Part shown: positions 1-8,711 of the stretch, in pieces
How the letters are laid out: each line of letters begins with the position of its first letter
How positions within the stretch are numbered: the first letter of the stretch is position 1
DNA from: Streptomyces griseoviridis
GTDB lineage: Bacteria; Actinomycetota; Actinomycetes; Streptomycetales; Streptomycetaceae
Direction: 5' to 3'
NCBI RefSeq assembly: GCF_005222485.1
Contig: NZ_CP029078.1
Coordinates: 3,624,001 to 3,688,000, forward strand
DNA: 64,000 nucleotides
Translations under genes and position numbers: made by a program
The notes under the pieces: generated by a model
Told to the model about the DNA's origin: nothing
Seen by the model: only the letters and a program-made list of their open reading frames with translations
Database searches by the model: none

Positions 1-77
1 CCCCCTTCTGACGTGCTGGGCAGCCGTCAACCGTACGCGAAGGGGGCCCCGGAAGCGAGATGCGCGTGCCGACGGCG

Positions 78-899
78 CTACGCGTCGACCTGCACCAGCT
101 TCTTCCCGGTGAACGTCATGACCTCGAAGTGGTCGATCTCGCTCGGGGTGAAGGCGGCGCCGCCCTGGACGTAGAGCGGGTTGCGGGCCTCGGCGCGGGT
201 GGCGTTCTTGATGCCGTAGCCCCAGTTCGGCACGGACCAGGTGGAGACGGTCTCGCGCTCGCCGTTCTTGCCGACGGCGATCAAGGAGCACTTGAGCGGG
301 CCCTTGACGTTGCCGAGCTGGAGGACCGCGTGGGTGCCCCAGGCCTTCTCCTCGGTGGCGACGGTCGCGGTGACGTGGGTCGTCGCGTCCGTGGCCGAGT
401 TCTTGTCCGTCATGGTGCTGAACAGCGTCTGCGCGGGCGGCGCGGTGGCCTCGTTCGCGCGGGAGCCGTCGGAGCCGCCGGTCGCCGCGTAGACGGCGAG
501 CGGGCCGCCGACGATCAGGACAATGGACGCGGCGAGCCCGAAGAGGCTGCGGCGGCTTCTGACCTTGCGCCGTTCGTCGACCTCCACCACGAGCTTCTCG
601 GCCAGCCGGGGGCTCGGCCTCGCGGACAGCGACTCGCCGATCGCCGGGGTCCCGGCACCGGGCAGGTCCGCGAGCGCGGCCAGCATCGGTTCCATCCCGG
701 CCAGTTCGTCGAGCTGCTGCGCGCACCACTCGCAGCCGGCGAGGTGCGCCTCGAAGGCGGTGGCCTCCGCGTCGTCGAGAATCCCGAGCGCGTAGGCGCC
801 GACGGTCTCGTGTTCGTTCGGGCCCGGGGATTCCTGCATGGCACCTGACATACCCGTACCACCCGTGCCGAATCCCGCGCTTCCCCCGTACCCGCTCAT
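78..899 (-). CDS. rsuA: Membrane anti-sigma factor, zinc-binding (RsuA-like)
   Basis: 273-residue anti-sigma factor expected to hold the upstream-encoded ECF sigma factor inactive at the membrane. The N-terminal half contains a zinc-type anti-sigma signature, HLAGCEWC (H-x3-C-x2-C), after a conserved HETVGAYALGILD stretch. One membrane segment follows (SLFGLAASIVLIVGGPLAVYAATG), then an extracytoplasmic C-terminal domain of about 130 residues ending at VQVDA. The ATG at 899 overlaps the sigma stop codon (TGATG), so the two genes are translationally coupled; a longer reading frame is open to 1100 but lies inside the sigma gene. The symbol rests on order and architecture matching my memory of sigU/rsuA in S. 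coelicolor, where the anti-sigma is linked to differentiation. The family call is firm, the symbol less so. Confidence 0.85.
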   Translation of the reverse strand: MSGYGGSAGFGTGGTGMSGAMQESPGPNEHETVGAYALGILDDAEATAFEAHLAGCEWCAQQLDELAGMEPMLAALADLPGAGTPAIGESLSARPSPRLAEKLVVEVDERRKVRSRRSLFGLAASIVLIVGGPLAVYAATGGSDGSRANEATAPPAQTLFSTMTDKNSATDATTHVTATVATEEKAWGTHAVLQLGNVKGPLKCSLIAVGKNGERETVSTWSVPNWGYGIKNATRAEARNPLYVQGGAAFTPSEIDHFEVMTFTGKKLVQVDA

Positions 900-1474
900 C
901 ACGCCGTCACCCCCCGCTCCTCCAGTGCGAGCTTCATCGACCGCAGGGCATAGAAGACCCGTGACCGCACCGTGCCGCTGGGTATCCCCAGGGTCTCGGC
1001 GGCCTCGTTGACGGTACGCCCCTTGAAGTACGTCTCGACGAGCACCTCCCGGTGGGCCGGGGTCAGGTCGTCGAGCGCGTCCGACAGCGTCATCAGCCAC
1101 AGCGCCTTGTCGATCTCGTCCTCCGCGGGGATGACCTCCAGCGGCGACGGATCGACCTCCTGCGGCCGGGCCTGCCGGCTGCGGTGACCGTCGATGACGA
1201 TGCGGCGCGCGACCGTCACCAGCCAGGGGCGTACCGATCCGGTCGCTCGATTGAGCTGGCCGGCGTTCTTCCAGGCACGGATGAGCGTTTCCTGCACGAC
1301 GTCCTCTGCTCGCTGCCGGTCTCCGGCGACCAGCCGAAGGACATACGCGAGGAGAGGTCCGGCGTGCTCCCGGTACAGGGCACGCATCAGCTCCTCATCT
1401 GGCTCCGAGGGCTGGGACATGCGATGTCGGGCCCTCGATCCACGTTCATTGGCCACGACGGAATCCTTGCGCAC
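899..1474 (-). CDS. sigU: ECF RNA polymerase sigma factor (SigU-like)
   Basis: 191-residue extracytoplasmic-function sigma factor that would direct RNA polymerase to a specific regulon. Region 2 is clear (YREHAGPLLAYVLRL, then AEDVVQETLIRAWKN and RPWLVTVARRIVIDGHRS). Region 4 has the helix-turn-helix (LTPAHREVLVETYF, then VNEAAETLGIPSGTVRSRVFYALRSMK). The GTG at 1474 is chosen because GGAGG lies five bases upstream (1480-1484). An internal ATG at 1420 (MSQPSEPDEE) is the alternative but has a poorer ribosome-binding site. It is first in a two-gene operon with its zinc-type anti-sigma factor, joined by a TGATG overlap. The symbol is by synteny and resemblance, not alignment. Confidence 0.85.
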   Translation of the reverse strand: MRKDSVVANERGSRARHRMSQPSEPDEELMRALYREHAGPLLAYVLRLVAGDRQRAEDVVQETLIRAWKNAGQLNRATGSVRPWLVTVARRIVIDGHRSRQARPQEVDPSPLEVIPAEDEIDKALWLMTLSDALDDLTPAHREVLVETYFKGRTVNEAAETLGIPSGTVRSRVFYALRSMKLALEERGVTA

Positions 1475-1749
1475 GCCCACCTCCGATGTCCGGGGGTTCC
1501 CCCAGTCGGTCGCTCGCCGAGAGGTACGCGGGTGACGCGCGTCATGTTCAACGCGGGACGACAGTTTCCTTCGGGGTGTCATGACGAGGGGGACATGAGC
1601 GCACATTCCCACCGCGCTTTCTTTACATTTCCACCACACCGAAGAGAACGCGGGGGATGCCCGGGAGACGGCGAGGACAAACGGAGTGTTGCCGAAATCA
1701 CTTCGCCAACTCCGGGCGCCCCAGGGCACTTAAGCCGTCAACCGGACAT

Positions 1750-2346
1750 CTACGCGCGAGTGAGCGCCGCCCTGCGTCGGTGCCTGGCCACCCTTTCGCG
1801 GTTTCCGCAGACCTCGCTCGAACACCAGCGCCTTCTGCGCCCCCGGGACGAATCCACATAAACGATCGGGCAGTTGTCCCCCGCGCATTGGCGGAGCCCG
1901 GCCCGCGCGACCGGATCGGTGAGCAGCTCGACGGCGTCCCGCGCGATGGCGCCGAGCAGCGCGGCGCACTCCGGCGGCGCCGCCAACTCCCGTACCAGCG
2001 CGCCGTCCTCGGCCAGCACGGCGCGGGGCGCGGGCGGCGCGGCACGGGCGGCCTCGTTGACCCGGGCGAGGGCGCCCTCGCAGCCGGACCGGGGTTCGGC
2101 GCCCAGCCCGCGGCGCACCAACTGGCCGACCCGCTCGCGCAGTTCACGGAAGGCGGGCGGCCAGGAGGAGTCGACGTGGGCCAGCGAGGTGCCCGGCGGG
2201 ACCAGGCCGGCGCCCGCGATCCAGGCCCGCAGCACCGGGACCGAGTCGAACCGTTCCTCCGGGTGGTCGGTCGCCAGGAGGTCGAGACAGACCCGCCCGG
2301 CGTCGAACCGCAGCTCGTGGGAGGCCGTGGCCGTTCCCAGTGCCAT
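1750..2346 (-). CDS. CGNR zinc-finger (ABATE domain) protein
   Basis: 198-residue protein of the ABATE/CGNR family, commonly annotated as a putative transcriptional regulator. The N-terminal part (ELRFDAGRVCLDLLATD) matches the start of the ABATE domain. The C-terminus holds the CGNR zinc finger: CAGDNCPIVYVDSSR followed by WCSSEVCGNRERVARHRRR, with four cysteines arranged C-x4-C and C-x4-C, and a basic tail. It is monocistronic on the minus strand. The 275 bases between its stop and the sigma-factor start probably hold the sigma promoter. No target can be inferred from the sequence. Confidence 0.82.
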   Translation of the reverse strand: MALGTATASHELRFDAGRVCLDLLATDHPEERFDSVPVLRAWIAGAGLVPPGTSLAHVDSSWPPAFRELRERVGQLVRRGLGAEPRSGCEGALARVNEAARAAPPAPRAVLAEDGALVRELAAPPECAALLGAIARDAVELLTDPVARAGLRQCAGDNCPIVYVDSSRGRRRRWCSSEVCGNRERVARHRRRAALTRA

Positions 2347-2491
2347 GTGCCCTTCACCGCCTAGGAGTTGCCCCGTGTCCCGTCCTCGCGTCCCCCTTAC
2401 AGTGCCTTCCCTCCCCCGCGCCCGGAACCCCTCGTACCGGCGTGGTCCGCGCCACGGTGTCCGCGGTGGCCCGCCGGGACGCTCGCCGCGC

Positions 2492-3748
2492 TCAGCCGCC
2501 AGCGGGCGCCGGTTCGGGCGCCGGGTCGAGCGCCAGCCGGTACCCGCGCTTCACCACCGTCCGGATCAGCTCAGGGGCGCCGAGCGCCGTCCGCAGCCGG
2601 GCCACCGCGCTCTCCACGGCGTGCTCGTCGCGCCCCGATCCCGGTAGCGCGCGCAGCAGTTCGGACCGCGCCACCACCCAGCCGGGCCGCCTGGCCAGGG
2701 CCCGCAGCAGGGACATCCCGGCCGGTGGCACGGGTCTGAGGTCGTCGTCGACGAGCACCGCGTGCCCCCGGATCTGCACCCGGCGACCGGCGACCGGCAA
2801 CACCGGCTTACGGGCCGGGAGTTGCGCGCCGAGCACCTGGACCAGCGGGCCGAGCCTGAACCGTTCGGGTTCGACGGTGTCGACGCCCCTGGCCCGCAAC
2901 GGCCCAGCGGTGACCGGCCCGACGCAGACCGGCAGGACGTCCTCGCGCAGGGCGCCGAGGAGTTCGGGCAGCAGTCCGCGCCGCTCCGCCCGCTCCAGCA
3001 GGGACACGGCGGCGGGCGCGCTGGTGAAGGTGAGCGCGTCGAGGCCGCGGGAGACGGTGGCGTCGAGGAGCCGGTCGAGCGGCCCGATGTCCGCGGGCGG
3101 CAGCCACCGGTACACCGGCACCCCGACCGCCTCGGCCCCGCCGGCCCGCAGCGCCGCCATCAGGTCGGGCAGCGGCTCCCCGTGCAGCTGGACGGCGATC
3201 CGGCGGCCCTCGACGCCCTCCGCGAGCAGCCGGTCGAGCACCTCGGCCAGGGACTCGCCCGGCGGCGACCACGCCTCGGTCAGCCCGGCGGCCCGGATCG
3301 CGCCCTTCACCTTGGGCCCGCGGGCCAGCACCTCGGCGCCGCGCAGCCGGTCGAGGAGCGGCTCGCCGAGTCCCCACCCGTCGGCGGCCCCGAGCCACCC
3401 CCTGAAGCCGATCGCGGTGGTGGCGACGACGGTGTCGGGGGGCCGCTCGACGAGGTCCTCGGTGGCGGCGCGCAGGTCGCTGTCGTCGGCGAGCGGCACG
3501 ATGCGCAGGGCGGGCGCGTGCAGAACGGCGGCCCCCCGGCGCCCCAGCAGGGCGGCCAGCTCATCGGCCCGACGCGCGGCGGTGACCCCGACGGTGAAGC
3601 CGGCGAGGGGGGCGGGGGGTGCGGCGGGGGCGTGGGGGTCTTGGGGTTTGTGAGGGCCCTGGTGTCCCTGTGGACCCTGAGGTTCGTCGGGGCTGTGTGG
3701 GTCTTGAGGTTCGTGGGGGCCCTGGGGCTGCTGTCCTTCGTCCATCAC
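2492..3748 (-). CDS. Uroporphyrinogen-III synthase-like protein fused to a winged-helix DNA-binding domain
   Basis: 418 residues in three parts. Residues 1-50 are a Pro/Gln/His-rich tract built on repeats of PQGP and PQDPH. Residues about 51-310 are a HemD-type domain (FTVGVTAARRADELAALLGRRGAAVLHAPAL at its start, later DALTFTSAPAAVSLL and PVCVGPVTAGPL), the fold that cyclises hydroxymethylbilane. Residues about 325-410 are an OmpR/PhoB-type winged helix (GMSLLRALARRPGWVVARSELL, then VESAVARLRTALG and IRTVVKRGYRLAL). Start is GTG 3748 or ATG 3745. Such fusions occur in actinobacteria and are annotated as bifunctional; known HemD proteins do not need a DNA-binding domain, so this may be a tetrapyrrole-sensing regulator rather than the housekeeping enzyme. 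No receiver domain is present. Confidence 0.83.
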   Translation of the reverse strand: MMDEGQQPQGPHEPQDPHSPDEPQGPQGHQGPHKPQDPHAPAAPPAPLAGFTVGVTAARRADELAALLGRRGAAVLHAPALRIVPLADDSDLRAATEDLVERPPDTVVATTAIGFRGWLGAADGWGLGEPLLDRLRGAEVLARGPKVKGAIRAAGLTEAWSPPGESLAEVLDRLLAEGVEGRRIAVQLHGEPLPDLMAALRAGGAEAVGVPVYRWLPPADIGPLDRLLDATVSRGLDALTFTSAPAAVSLLERAERRGLLPELLGALREDVLPVCVGPVTAGPLRARGVDTVEPERFRLGPLVQVLGAQLPARKPVLPVAGRRVQIRGHAVLVDDDLRPVPPAGMSLLRALARRPGWVVARSELLRALPGSGRDEHAVESAVARLRTALGAPELIRTVVKRGYRLALDPAPEPAPAGG

Positions 3749-3978
3749 TCTCGTTCCGCGCGGTGGGGGGCACGGTCCTGCGCCTGTGTGCCGCTGGAGC
3801 CTGCCAACGGCGCGTGACGGGCTCGGTTCGGCCCGATGTCGCCGGTGTTACGTCACACCGGCGCGCGACCCGGCCACCGCCGTACGCGGACGGTCTGCGC
3901 GGTACGCACCGGGGCGCCGCTCACCGAAGGTATACGGCCCGCGGCGAGGGGGCGGGCGCGGGCAGCGGCCTCGACACA

Positions 3979-4032
3979 TGGCCGCGGAAACCGCCCGTTG
4001 CCGCGTCAGCCGCCCGTGGCCGCGGAAACCGC
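3979..4032. repeat. Two 16-bp direct repeats in the 329-bp gap
   Basis: The gap 3749-4077 between the HemD-like gene and the acyltransferase contains TGGCCGCGGAAACCGC at 3979-3994 and again at 4017-4032, 38 bp apart. Apart from the hairpin at 4041-4073 and the presumed promoter of the HemD-like gene, nothing else in this gap is recognisable. The repeats could be a regulator site or a local duplication. Confidence 0.5.
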
Positions 4033-4040
4033 ACAGCGGT

Positions 4041-4073
4041 CGGGCCCCGGATCGGTGGTCGATCCGGGGCCCG
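4041..4073 (-). terminator. Hairpin terminator after the acyltransferase gene
   Basis: Perfect 14-bp inverted repeat (4041-4054 with 4060-4073) around a 5-base loop, lying just past the acyltransferase stop codon at 4078. There is no T-run, which is usual for Streptomyces terminators. It would end the three-gene mat operon transcript. Confidence 0.75.
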
Positions 4074-4077
4074 GGAG

Positions 4078-5376
4078 TCAGCTTCTGCGGCGTCCCGCGC
4101 CGCGTCTGACGCCGTTGGGCCACAGCCGTGGTGAGCGCTTCGCCGCGAGGTCCTCGATCCAGCCGAGGGCCAGCACGGTCAGCCCGATCAGCGGCCAGAC
4201 CAGCACGAACATCCAGAGGTTGTAGGTGAGGTCGAGGGCCGCCGAGGCGCGGGCGTTCTCCATGAACGGCAGGTCGTAGGCGAGGTCGATGATCGGGACC
4301 GTGGCCATGATGAGGAAGTTGTGCCACAGGTAGATCGTGACCGCGCGGTTGTTGGAGAGGGTGACCAGCTTGTCCCAGCGGGCCAGCTTGCCGGGCAGTT
4401 CCTGCCAGGACGGCGAGTACTGGAGCAGGATCACCACGAAACCGAAGGACCAGGCGGCCTGGGCGAGCGGGATGTCATTGAGGTCCCAGCCGTCGGGGCC
4501 GAGGTGGCCGGAGGCCCACCACAGGCCGAACGCCATCAGCAACGCCGAGAGGGAGACGGCGAGATAGCGCGGGATCTTCTTCAACAGGCCGTCGTTGTGG
4601 GCGAATCCGAGGACCCAGCAGCCGCCGTAGACCGCGAAGTCGGTGACCGCGTTGCCGGTCTCGCCGGGGATGGTGACGAGTCCGGTGCCGACGACCGCCG
4701 TCAGCGCGAGCGGCGCGAGGACGGTCGCCCACGGCACCCGGCGGAACGCCCACAGCAGCAGCGGCGAGGCCACCACGAACCACAGGTAGGCCCGCAGGTA
4801 CCAGAGCGGCCCCGCCGCCTGGACGGCCCAGGTGTCCTCCAGGAGGCCGGACTTGGAGCCGATGTGCCACGGGTAGGGCGGGGCGCCGACCGGGACGAGG
4901 TAGTTGAGGAGTTCGACGATGCTCCAGGTGCCGCCGCCGAGGTCGGGGTCCTTGGTGGGGTTCCAGCCGCCCGCGAACATCATCGCGAGCGCCACCACGC
5001 CGAAGGCCCACATCGGCGGCAGCAGACGGCGCACCCGGCCCCGGATCACACCGAGGGCGGGCCGCTTCAGCGAGCGCGCCATCAGCGAACCGGCGAGCGC
5101 GAACATCACGCCCATGGACGGGAAGAGGACCGTCAGCCAGGCCCAGCCGAACAGGTGGTAGACGACCACGCGGACCAGGGCGATGGAGCGCAGCAGGTCG
5201 AGATAGCGGTCCCGGCCCGGCTTCTTCGGGGCGGGCGCGGGCGGCTGCGCGTCGTCGGGCCGGGCACCGGTCCCGGGCCCGGCGGCGTCCAGGGGCCCGG
5301 TCGCGGACTCCGGGTCGGTGGGGCGCTGCCGCGGTATCTCGTACGACGGCTGTCCCGTCGTGTATCCGTGGGTCAT
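4078..5376 (-). CDS. Membrane O-acyltransferase (acyltransferase 3 family), mat operon
   Basis: 432-residue polytopic membrane protein of the acyltransferase-3 (OafA/YrhL-like) family, which transfers acyl groups onto extracytoplasmic sugars. After a Pro-rich cytoplasmic N-terminus comes the typical entry motif RDRYLDLLRSIALVRVVVYHLFGW, with the conserved family histidine in VVYHLFG. Many hydrophobic segments follow up to about residue 415. The ATG at 5376 overlaps the matB stop (ATGA), so it is the third gene of the matA-matB operon. Co-translation suggests it O-acylates the glucosamine polymer made by MatB; that role is inferred. Confidence 0.87.
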   Translation of the reverse strand: MTHGYTTGQPSYEIPRQRPTDPESATGPLDAAGPGTGARPDDAQPPAPAPKKPGRDRYLDLLRSIALVRVVVYHLFGWAWLTVLFPSMGVMFALAGSLMARSLKRPALGVIRGRVRRLLPPMWAFGVVALAMMFAGGWNPTKDPDLGGGTWSIVELLNYLVPVGAPPYPWHIGSKSGLLEDTWAVQAAGPLWYLRAYLWFVVASPLLLWAFRRVPWATVLAPLALTAVVGTGLVTIPGETGNAVTDFAVYGGCWVLGFAHNDGLLKKIPRYLAVSLSALLMAFGLWWASGHLGPDGWDLNDIPLAQAAWSFGFVVILLQYSPSWQELPGKLARWDKLVTLSNNRAVTIYLWHNFLIMATVPIIDLAYDLPFMENARASAALDLTYNLWMFVLVWPLIGLTVLALGWIEDLAAKRSPRLWPNGVRRGAGRRRS

Positions 5377-7571
5377 GCCACGGGCCTCCGATCACTGCTG
5401 CTGGTGTGGGTCCGCTGGCGCGGCACCGGGCCGCCGGGCGCCTCGACCGCGCCGGTGCGGCGCAGCTTCTGCCAGCGCAGCCGGCCGCCGGTGAGCGCCG
5501 TGATCCAGGACTGGAGCAGCACGACGTACATGAGCTGGCGGTAGAGGATCTGCTGAAGGGGCAGCGAGATCAGGTGGGTCATGCGTTCCCGGTCGAGGCG
5601 GAACGCGTAGGCGGCGCAGACGAATTGGAGGGCGAGGACGCCGAGCCAGGCGATGATCGTCTTCTCGGTCTGGCCGAAGACGACGCCGTAGAGCAGGAAG
5701 ACGTCGATGAGCGGCGCGAGCAGCGGGGCGACGACCATGAAGAGGGAGACCAGGGGCAGACCGATCCGGCCGAAGCGGCCCGAGGGGCCCTTGTCCAGGA
5801 CAGCGCCGCGGTGCTTCCAGATGGCCTGCATGGTGCCGTAGGACCAGCGGTAGCGCTGGGACCACAGCTGCTGCACGGACTCAGGTGCCTCGGTCCAGGC
5901 GCGCGCCTGCTCGGCGTAGACGACGCGCCAGCCGTCGCGGTGCATGGCCATGGTGATGTCGGTGTCCTCGGCGAGGGTGTCCTCGCTCATGCCGCCGACC
6001 CGTTCGAGCGCCGTCCTGCGGAACGCGCCGACGGCGCCCGGGATGGTGGGCATGCAGCGCAGCATGTCGTACATGCGCCGGTCGAGGTTGAAGCCCATCA
6101 CGTACTCGATGTGCTGCCAGGCGCCGATCATCGAGTCGCGGTTGCCGACCTTGGCGTTGCCCGCGACGGCGCCGACCCGCGGGTCGCCGAAGGGCTGGAC
6201 GAGTTCACGGACGGTGGCCGGTTCGAAGACGGTGTCGCCGTCCATCATGACGATGATGTCGTGCCGGGCGTTGGCGAGGCCGCGGTTGAGGGCGGCGGGC
6301 TTGCCCGCGTTGAGCTGCCGGATCACCCGGACGTTGGGCAGGCCCATGGCCTCGACGATCCGCGCGGTGCCGTCGCTCGATCCGTCGTCGATGACGATGA
6401 CCTCGACGGGGTGCTCGCTGGCCATCAGTGAACGGACCGTGTTCTCGATGCACTTGGCCTCGTTGTACGCGGGCACCAGGACGCTCACCGGTTCGGTGAC
6501 GGCGGGTCCCCAGCGGAAGCCCTTCCTGCGGACCCGGCGGGCGTGCGCGGCGGAGAGCACCAGCATCAGCACGAACCGGCCGATGACCAGGGTGCCGACG
6601 ACGGCGAGCAGCACGACGAGGACGCCGGTGATGCTGTCGGAGGCGGAGACCAGGAAGATCCACGCCTTGCCCTCCCAGAGGGAGGCGCCGGTGACCTTGG
6701 AGTGGGCGCTGGGCGCGTCCAGGGCCTCGGTGAGGTTGCCGAAGGTGTAGCCCTGCTTCTGGAGCGTGGGCAGGAAGGTGTCAAGGGCCTGCACGGTCTG
6801 GTGGCGGTCGCCGCCGGAGTCGTGCATGAGGACGATGGCGCCCTTGCCGTGGTGCGGGGTGGCGCGGCGGATGATCTCGGCGACGCCCGGCTTCTTCCAG
6901 TCCTCGCTGTCGGTGTTGTTGACGACCGTGATGTAGCCGCGCGAGCCGATGTACTGGGTGACCGGCCAGGACTTGTCGTCCATGGCGTCGGCGAAGGAGG
7001 AGTAGGGGGGCCGGAACAGGGAGGTGCGGATGCCGGCCGCGCCGGTGAGGGCGAGCTGGTTGGTGGACAGCTCCCAGTCGATGCGCTTCTTCGACTGGTA
7101 GGAGAGGTCGGGGTGGTTGAAGGTGTGCAGGCCGATCTCGTGGCCCTCGTCGACCATCCGTCTGACCAGTTCGGGGTAGCGGGAGGCCATGGTGCCGGTG
7201 ACGAAGAAGACGGCGTGGGCGTGGTGTTCCTTCAGGACGTCGAGGACCTTCGGGGTCCACTCCGGGTCGGGGCCGTCGTCGAAGGTGAGGACGAGCCGGT
7301 GGTCCGGGATGCGCAGGCTGGCGGTGCGGCCGCTGCGGGTGTCGATGACCGGTCCGCCGTCCAGGATCTTCTCGGGCACCTTGTCGGTGGACGCCTCGGG
7401 CTGGATGCGGTGGTCGGCGAGGATCTCGCTGTGCACGTAGCCGCGGAGCATGAGCATCGCCATCAGGGCGACGAGCACCAGGCAGGGCAGCAGCAGGCGC
7501 ATGGGCACACGGCGGCGGGAGCCGTCACGGGCTCCTTGCGGGGCCTTGTGACGGCGGGAGCGGGAGGCCAT
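5373..7571 (-). CDS. matB: MatB: fused polysaccharide deacetylase and family-2 glycosyltransferase
   Basis: 732 residues joining two activities of poly-N-acetylglucosamine synthesis. A signal-anchor helix (LLLPCLVLVALMAMLML, about 26-43) precedes a NodB-type deacetylase: LTFDDGPDPEWTP with the metal/catalytic Asp pair, then EIGLHTFNHPDLS and FRPPYSS. Two membrane helices near 320-350 lead to a GT2 domain (VSVLVPAYNEAKCIENTVRSL, VIDDGSSDGTA, MMDGDT, LAEDTDITMAMH and QRYRW), followed by C-terminal membrane helices. This layout, and its position after a small membrane protein, match MatB of S. coelicolor/S. lividans, which with MatA makes the adhesive polymer holding hyphae in pellets. ATG 7571 overlaps the matA stop (TGATG). 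Confidence 0.9.
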   Translation of the reverse strand: MASRSRRHKAPQGARDGSRRRVPMRLLLPCLVLVALMAMLMLRGYVHSEILADHRIQPEASTDKVPEKILDGGPVIDTRSGRTASLRIPDHRLVLTFDDGPDPEWTPKVLDVLKEHHAHAVFFVTGTMASRYPELVRRMVDEGHEIGLHTFNHPDLSYQSKKRIDWELSTNQLALTGAAGIRTSLFRPPYSSFADAMDDKSWPVTQYIGSRGYITVVNNTDSEDWKKPGVAEIIRRATPHHGKGAIVLMHDSGGDRHQTVQALDTFLPTLQKQGYTFGNLTEALDAPSAHSKVTGASLWEGKAWIFLVSASDSITGVLVVLLAVVGTLVIGRFVLMLVLSAAHARRVRRKGFRWGPAVTEPVSVLVPAYNEAKCIENTVRSLMASEHPVEVIVIDDGSSDGTARIVEAMGLPNVRVIRQLNAGKPAALNRGLANARHDIIVMMDGDTVFEPATVRELVQPFGDPRVGAVAGNAKVGNRDSMIGAWQHIEYVMGFNLDRRMYDMLRCMPTIPGAVGAFRRTALERVGGMSEDTLAEDTDITMAMHRDGWRVVYAEQARAWTEAPESVQQLWSQRYRWSYGTMQAIWKHRGAVLDKGPSGRFGRIGLPLVSLFMVVAPLLAPLIDVFLLYGVVFGQTEKTIIAWLGVLALQFVCAAYAFRLDRERMTHLISLPLQQILYRQLMYVVLLQSWITALTGGRLRWQKLRRTGAVEAPGGPVPRQRTHTSSSDRRPVA

Positions 7572-8566
7572 CAGAGGGTGTACTCCGGAGGTTCGGGAGG
7601 CGCTGCGAGGGAGAGGACGCGGTGTCCGTCGCCCTCGGCGACGGGGCTCGGGTCGCTGGGGCCGTTGGCCACGGGGCCGCCGGAGTCCGCGGGCTCACTG
7701 GGGTCGGGCGAGGTGGTGGCGGTGGGGGTGGGCGACGTGGTCGTCGGCTCCTCCACCGGCTGCGAGGGCACGGGGTCGCCCGCGCCGCCGCCGGGTGTGA
7801 CGGTCGTCCTGGTGGCCGTCGGTTCGAGGCCGCCCGAGGCGCCGGGGACGACGGCGGTGCCCGCGGTGGTTGTGCCGTCGGCCGTGCCGGAGCCGGCCGT
7901 CGGCGGGATCACGCCGTCGGTGGCGGTCGGGGAGGCGTCGGGCGAGGCGTCCGGGGCGCCGGACGGGCCGGCCGATCCGGTGGGCGCGGGCGAGGTGTCG
8001 ACCTTGCTCGCGGGCCGGTCGTCGTTCTGGCCCGGCACCGGCAGCCAGGGCGCGTCGGAGCTGCCGGACATCAGGGTGACGACGATGACGACGGCGTAGA
8101 CCGCGCAGGCGAGGCCGATGGCCATGCCGAGGCGCCGGAAGCGGCGGCTGCGGCGGCCGGACTCGTCGACGAAGACGGGCCGGTCGGAGCTGTCGGGACC
8201 GCCGGGCGGCGCTCCGGCCGCCTGCCGCAGCCGCATGTCCTGGCGCAGGTCGACGGCGTCCAGTTGGACGGTCACCTCGTGCGGGTCATGGGTGTGCGCG
8301 GGGTCGGCCGACGCGCCCCAGGGGTCGCGCAGGTCGCCGGTCGGCATCGCCGTGGTCCCGTGGCCGGTACCGGTCGGTGCCGCGGTGGCCCCGAATCCGG
8401 TTCCGGCCGGTATCGCGGCCGTCCGGGCGGTCGGCACGGCCGTCGTTCCGGTTGCCGGGAATCTCCGGGTCTCTCCACTGATGAACGGGTCGGCCGGGTT
8501 CTCCGCTATGGGTCCGGGCCATTCCGGTTGGGCGTCTTCTCGCCAATTGTTCACACGTACGCACAT
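7571..8566 (-). CDS. matA: MatA-like membrane accessory protein of polymer synthesis
   Basis: 331-residue single-pass membrane protein, first in the mat operon. A cytoplasmic region of about 160 residues includes a Thr/Ala/Gly-rich tract (FPATGTTAVPTARTAAIPAG). One transmembrane helix follows (LGMAIGLACAVYAVVIVVTLM, near 165-190), then a Ser/Thr/Pro-rich extracellular stalk ending in EPPEYTL. Start chosen at ATG 8566 (MCVRVNNWRED); an upstream ATG at 8632 is in frame but less likely. It has no recognisable catalytic domain. In the mat system MatA is needed with MatB for hyphal aggregation. The symbol relies on order, topology and coupling to matB. Confidence 0.75.
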   Translation of the reverse strand: MCVRVNNWREDAQPEWPGPIAENPADPFISGETRRFPATGTTAVPTARTAAIPAGTGFGATAAPTGTGHGTTAMPTGDLRDPWGASADPAHTHDPHEVTVQLDAVDLRQDMRLRQAAGAPPGGPDSSDRPVFVDESGRRSRRFRRLGMAIGLACAVYAVVIVVTLMSGSSDAPWLPVPGQNDDRPASKVDTSPAPTGSAGPSGAPDASPDASPTATDGVIPPTAGSGTADGTTTAGTAVVPGASGGLEPTATRTTVTPGGGAGDPVPSQPVEEPTTTSPTPTATTSPDPSEPADSGGPVANGPSDPSPVAEGDGHRVLSLAAPPEPPEYTL

Positions 8567-8711
8567 CCCCCCACGGGACAGTTCGGGAAGCGCACGCGAC
8601 TCGAGCACCCGTCGGTCGAACCGCGCCCCCACCCGGTCCGAGCGCCCCCTTTACCACACCGTGCTCAGGCGAAGAATGTAGCGCATGCGGGGGTTCTGTG
8701 GTTGCGCGGTG

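Noticed and set aside
1..46. Inverted repeat CCCCCTTC/GAAGGGGG as a terminator of the anti-sigma gene
   Set aside because: The 8-bp arms are separated by a 30-base loop and the element touches the window edge, so it cannot be judged.
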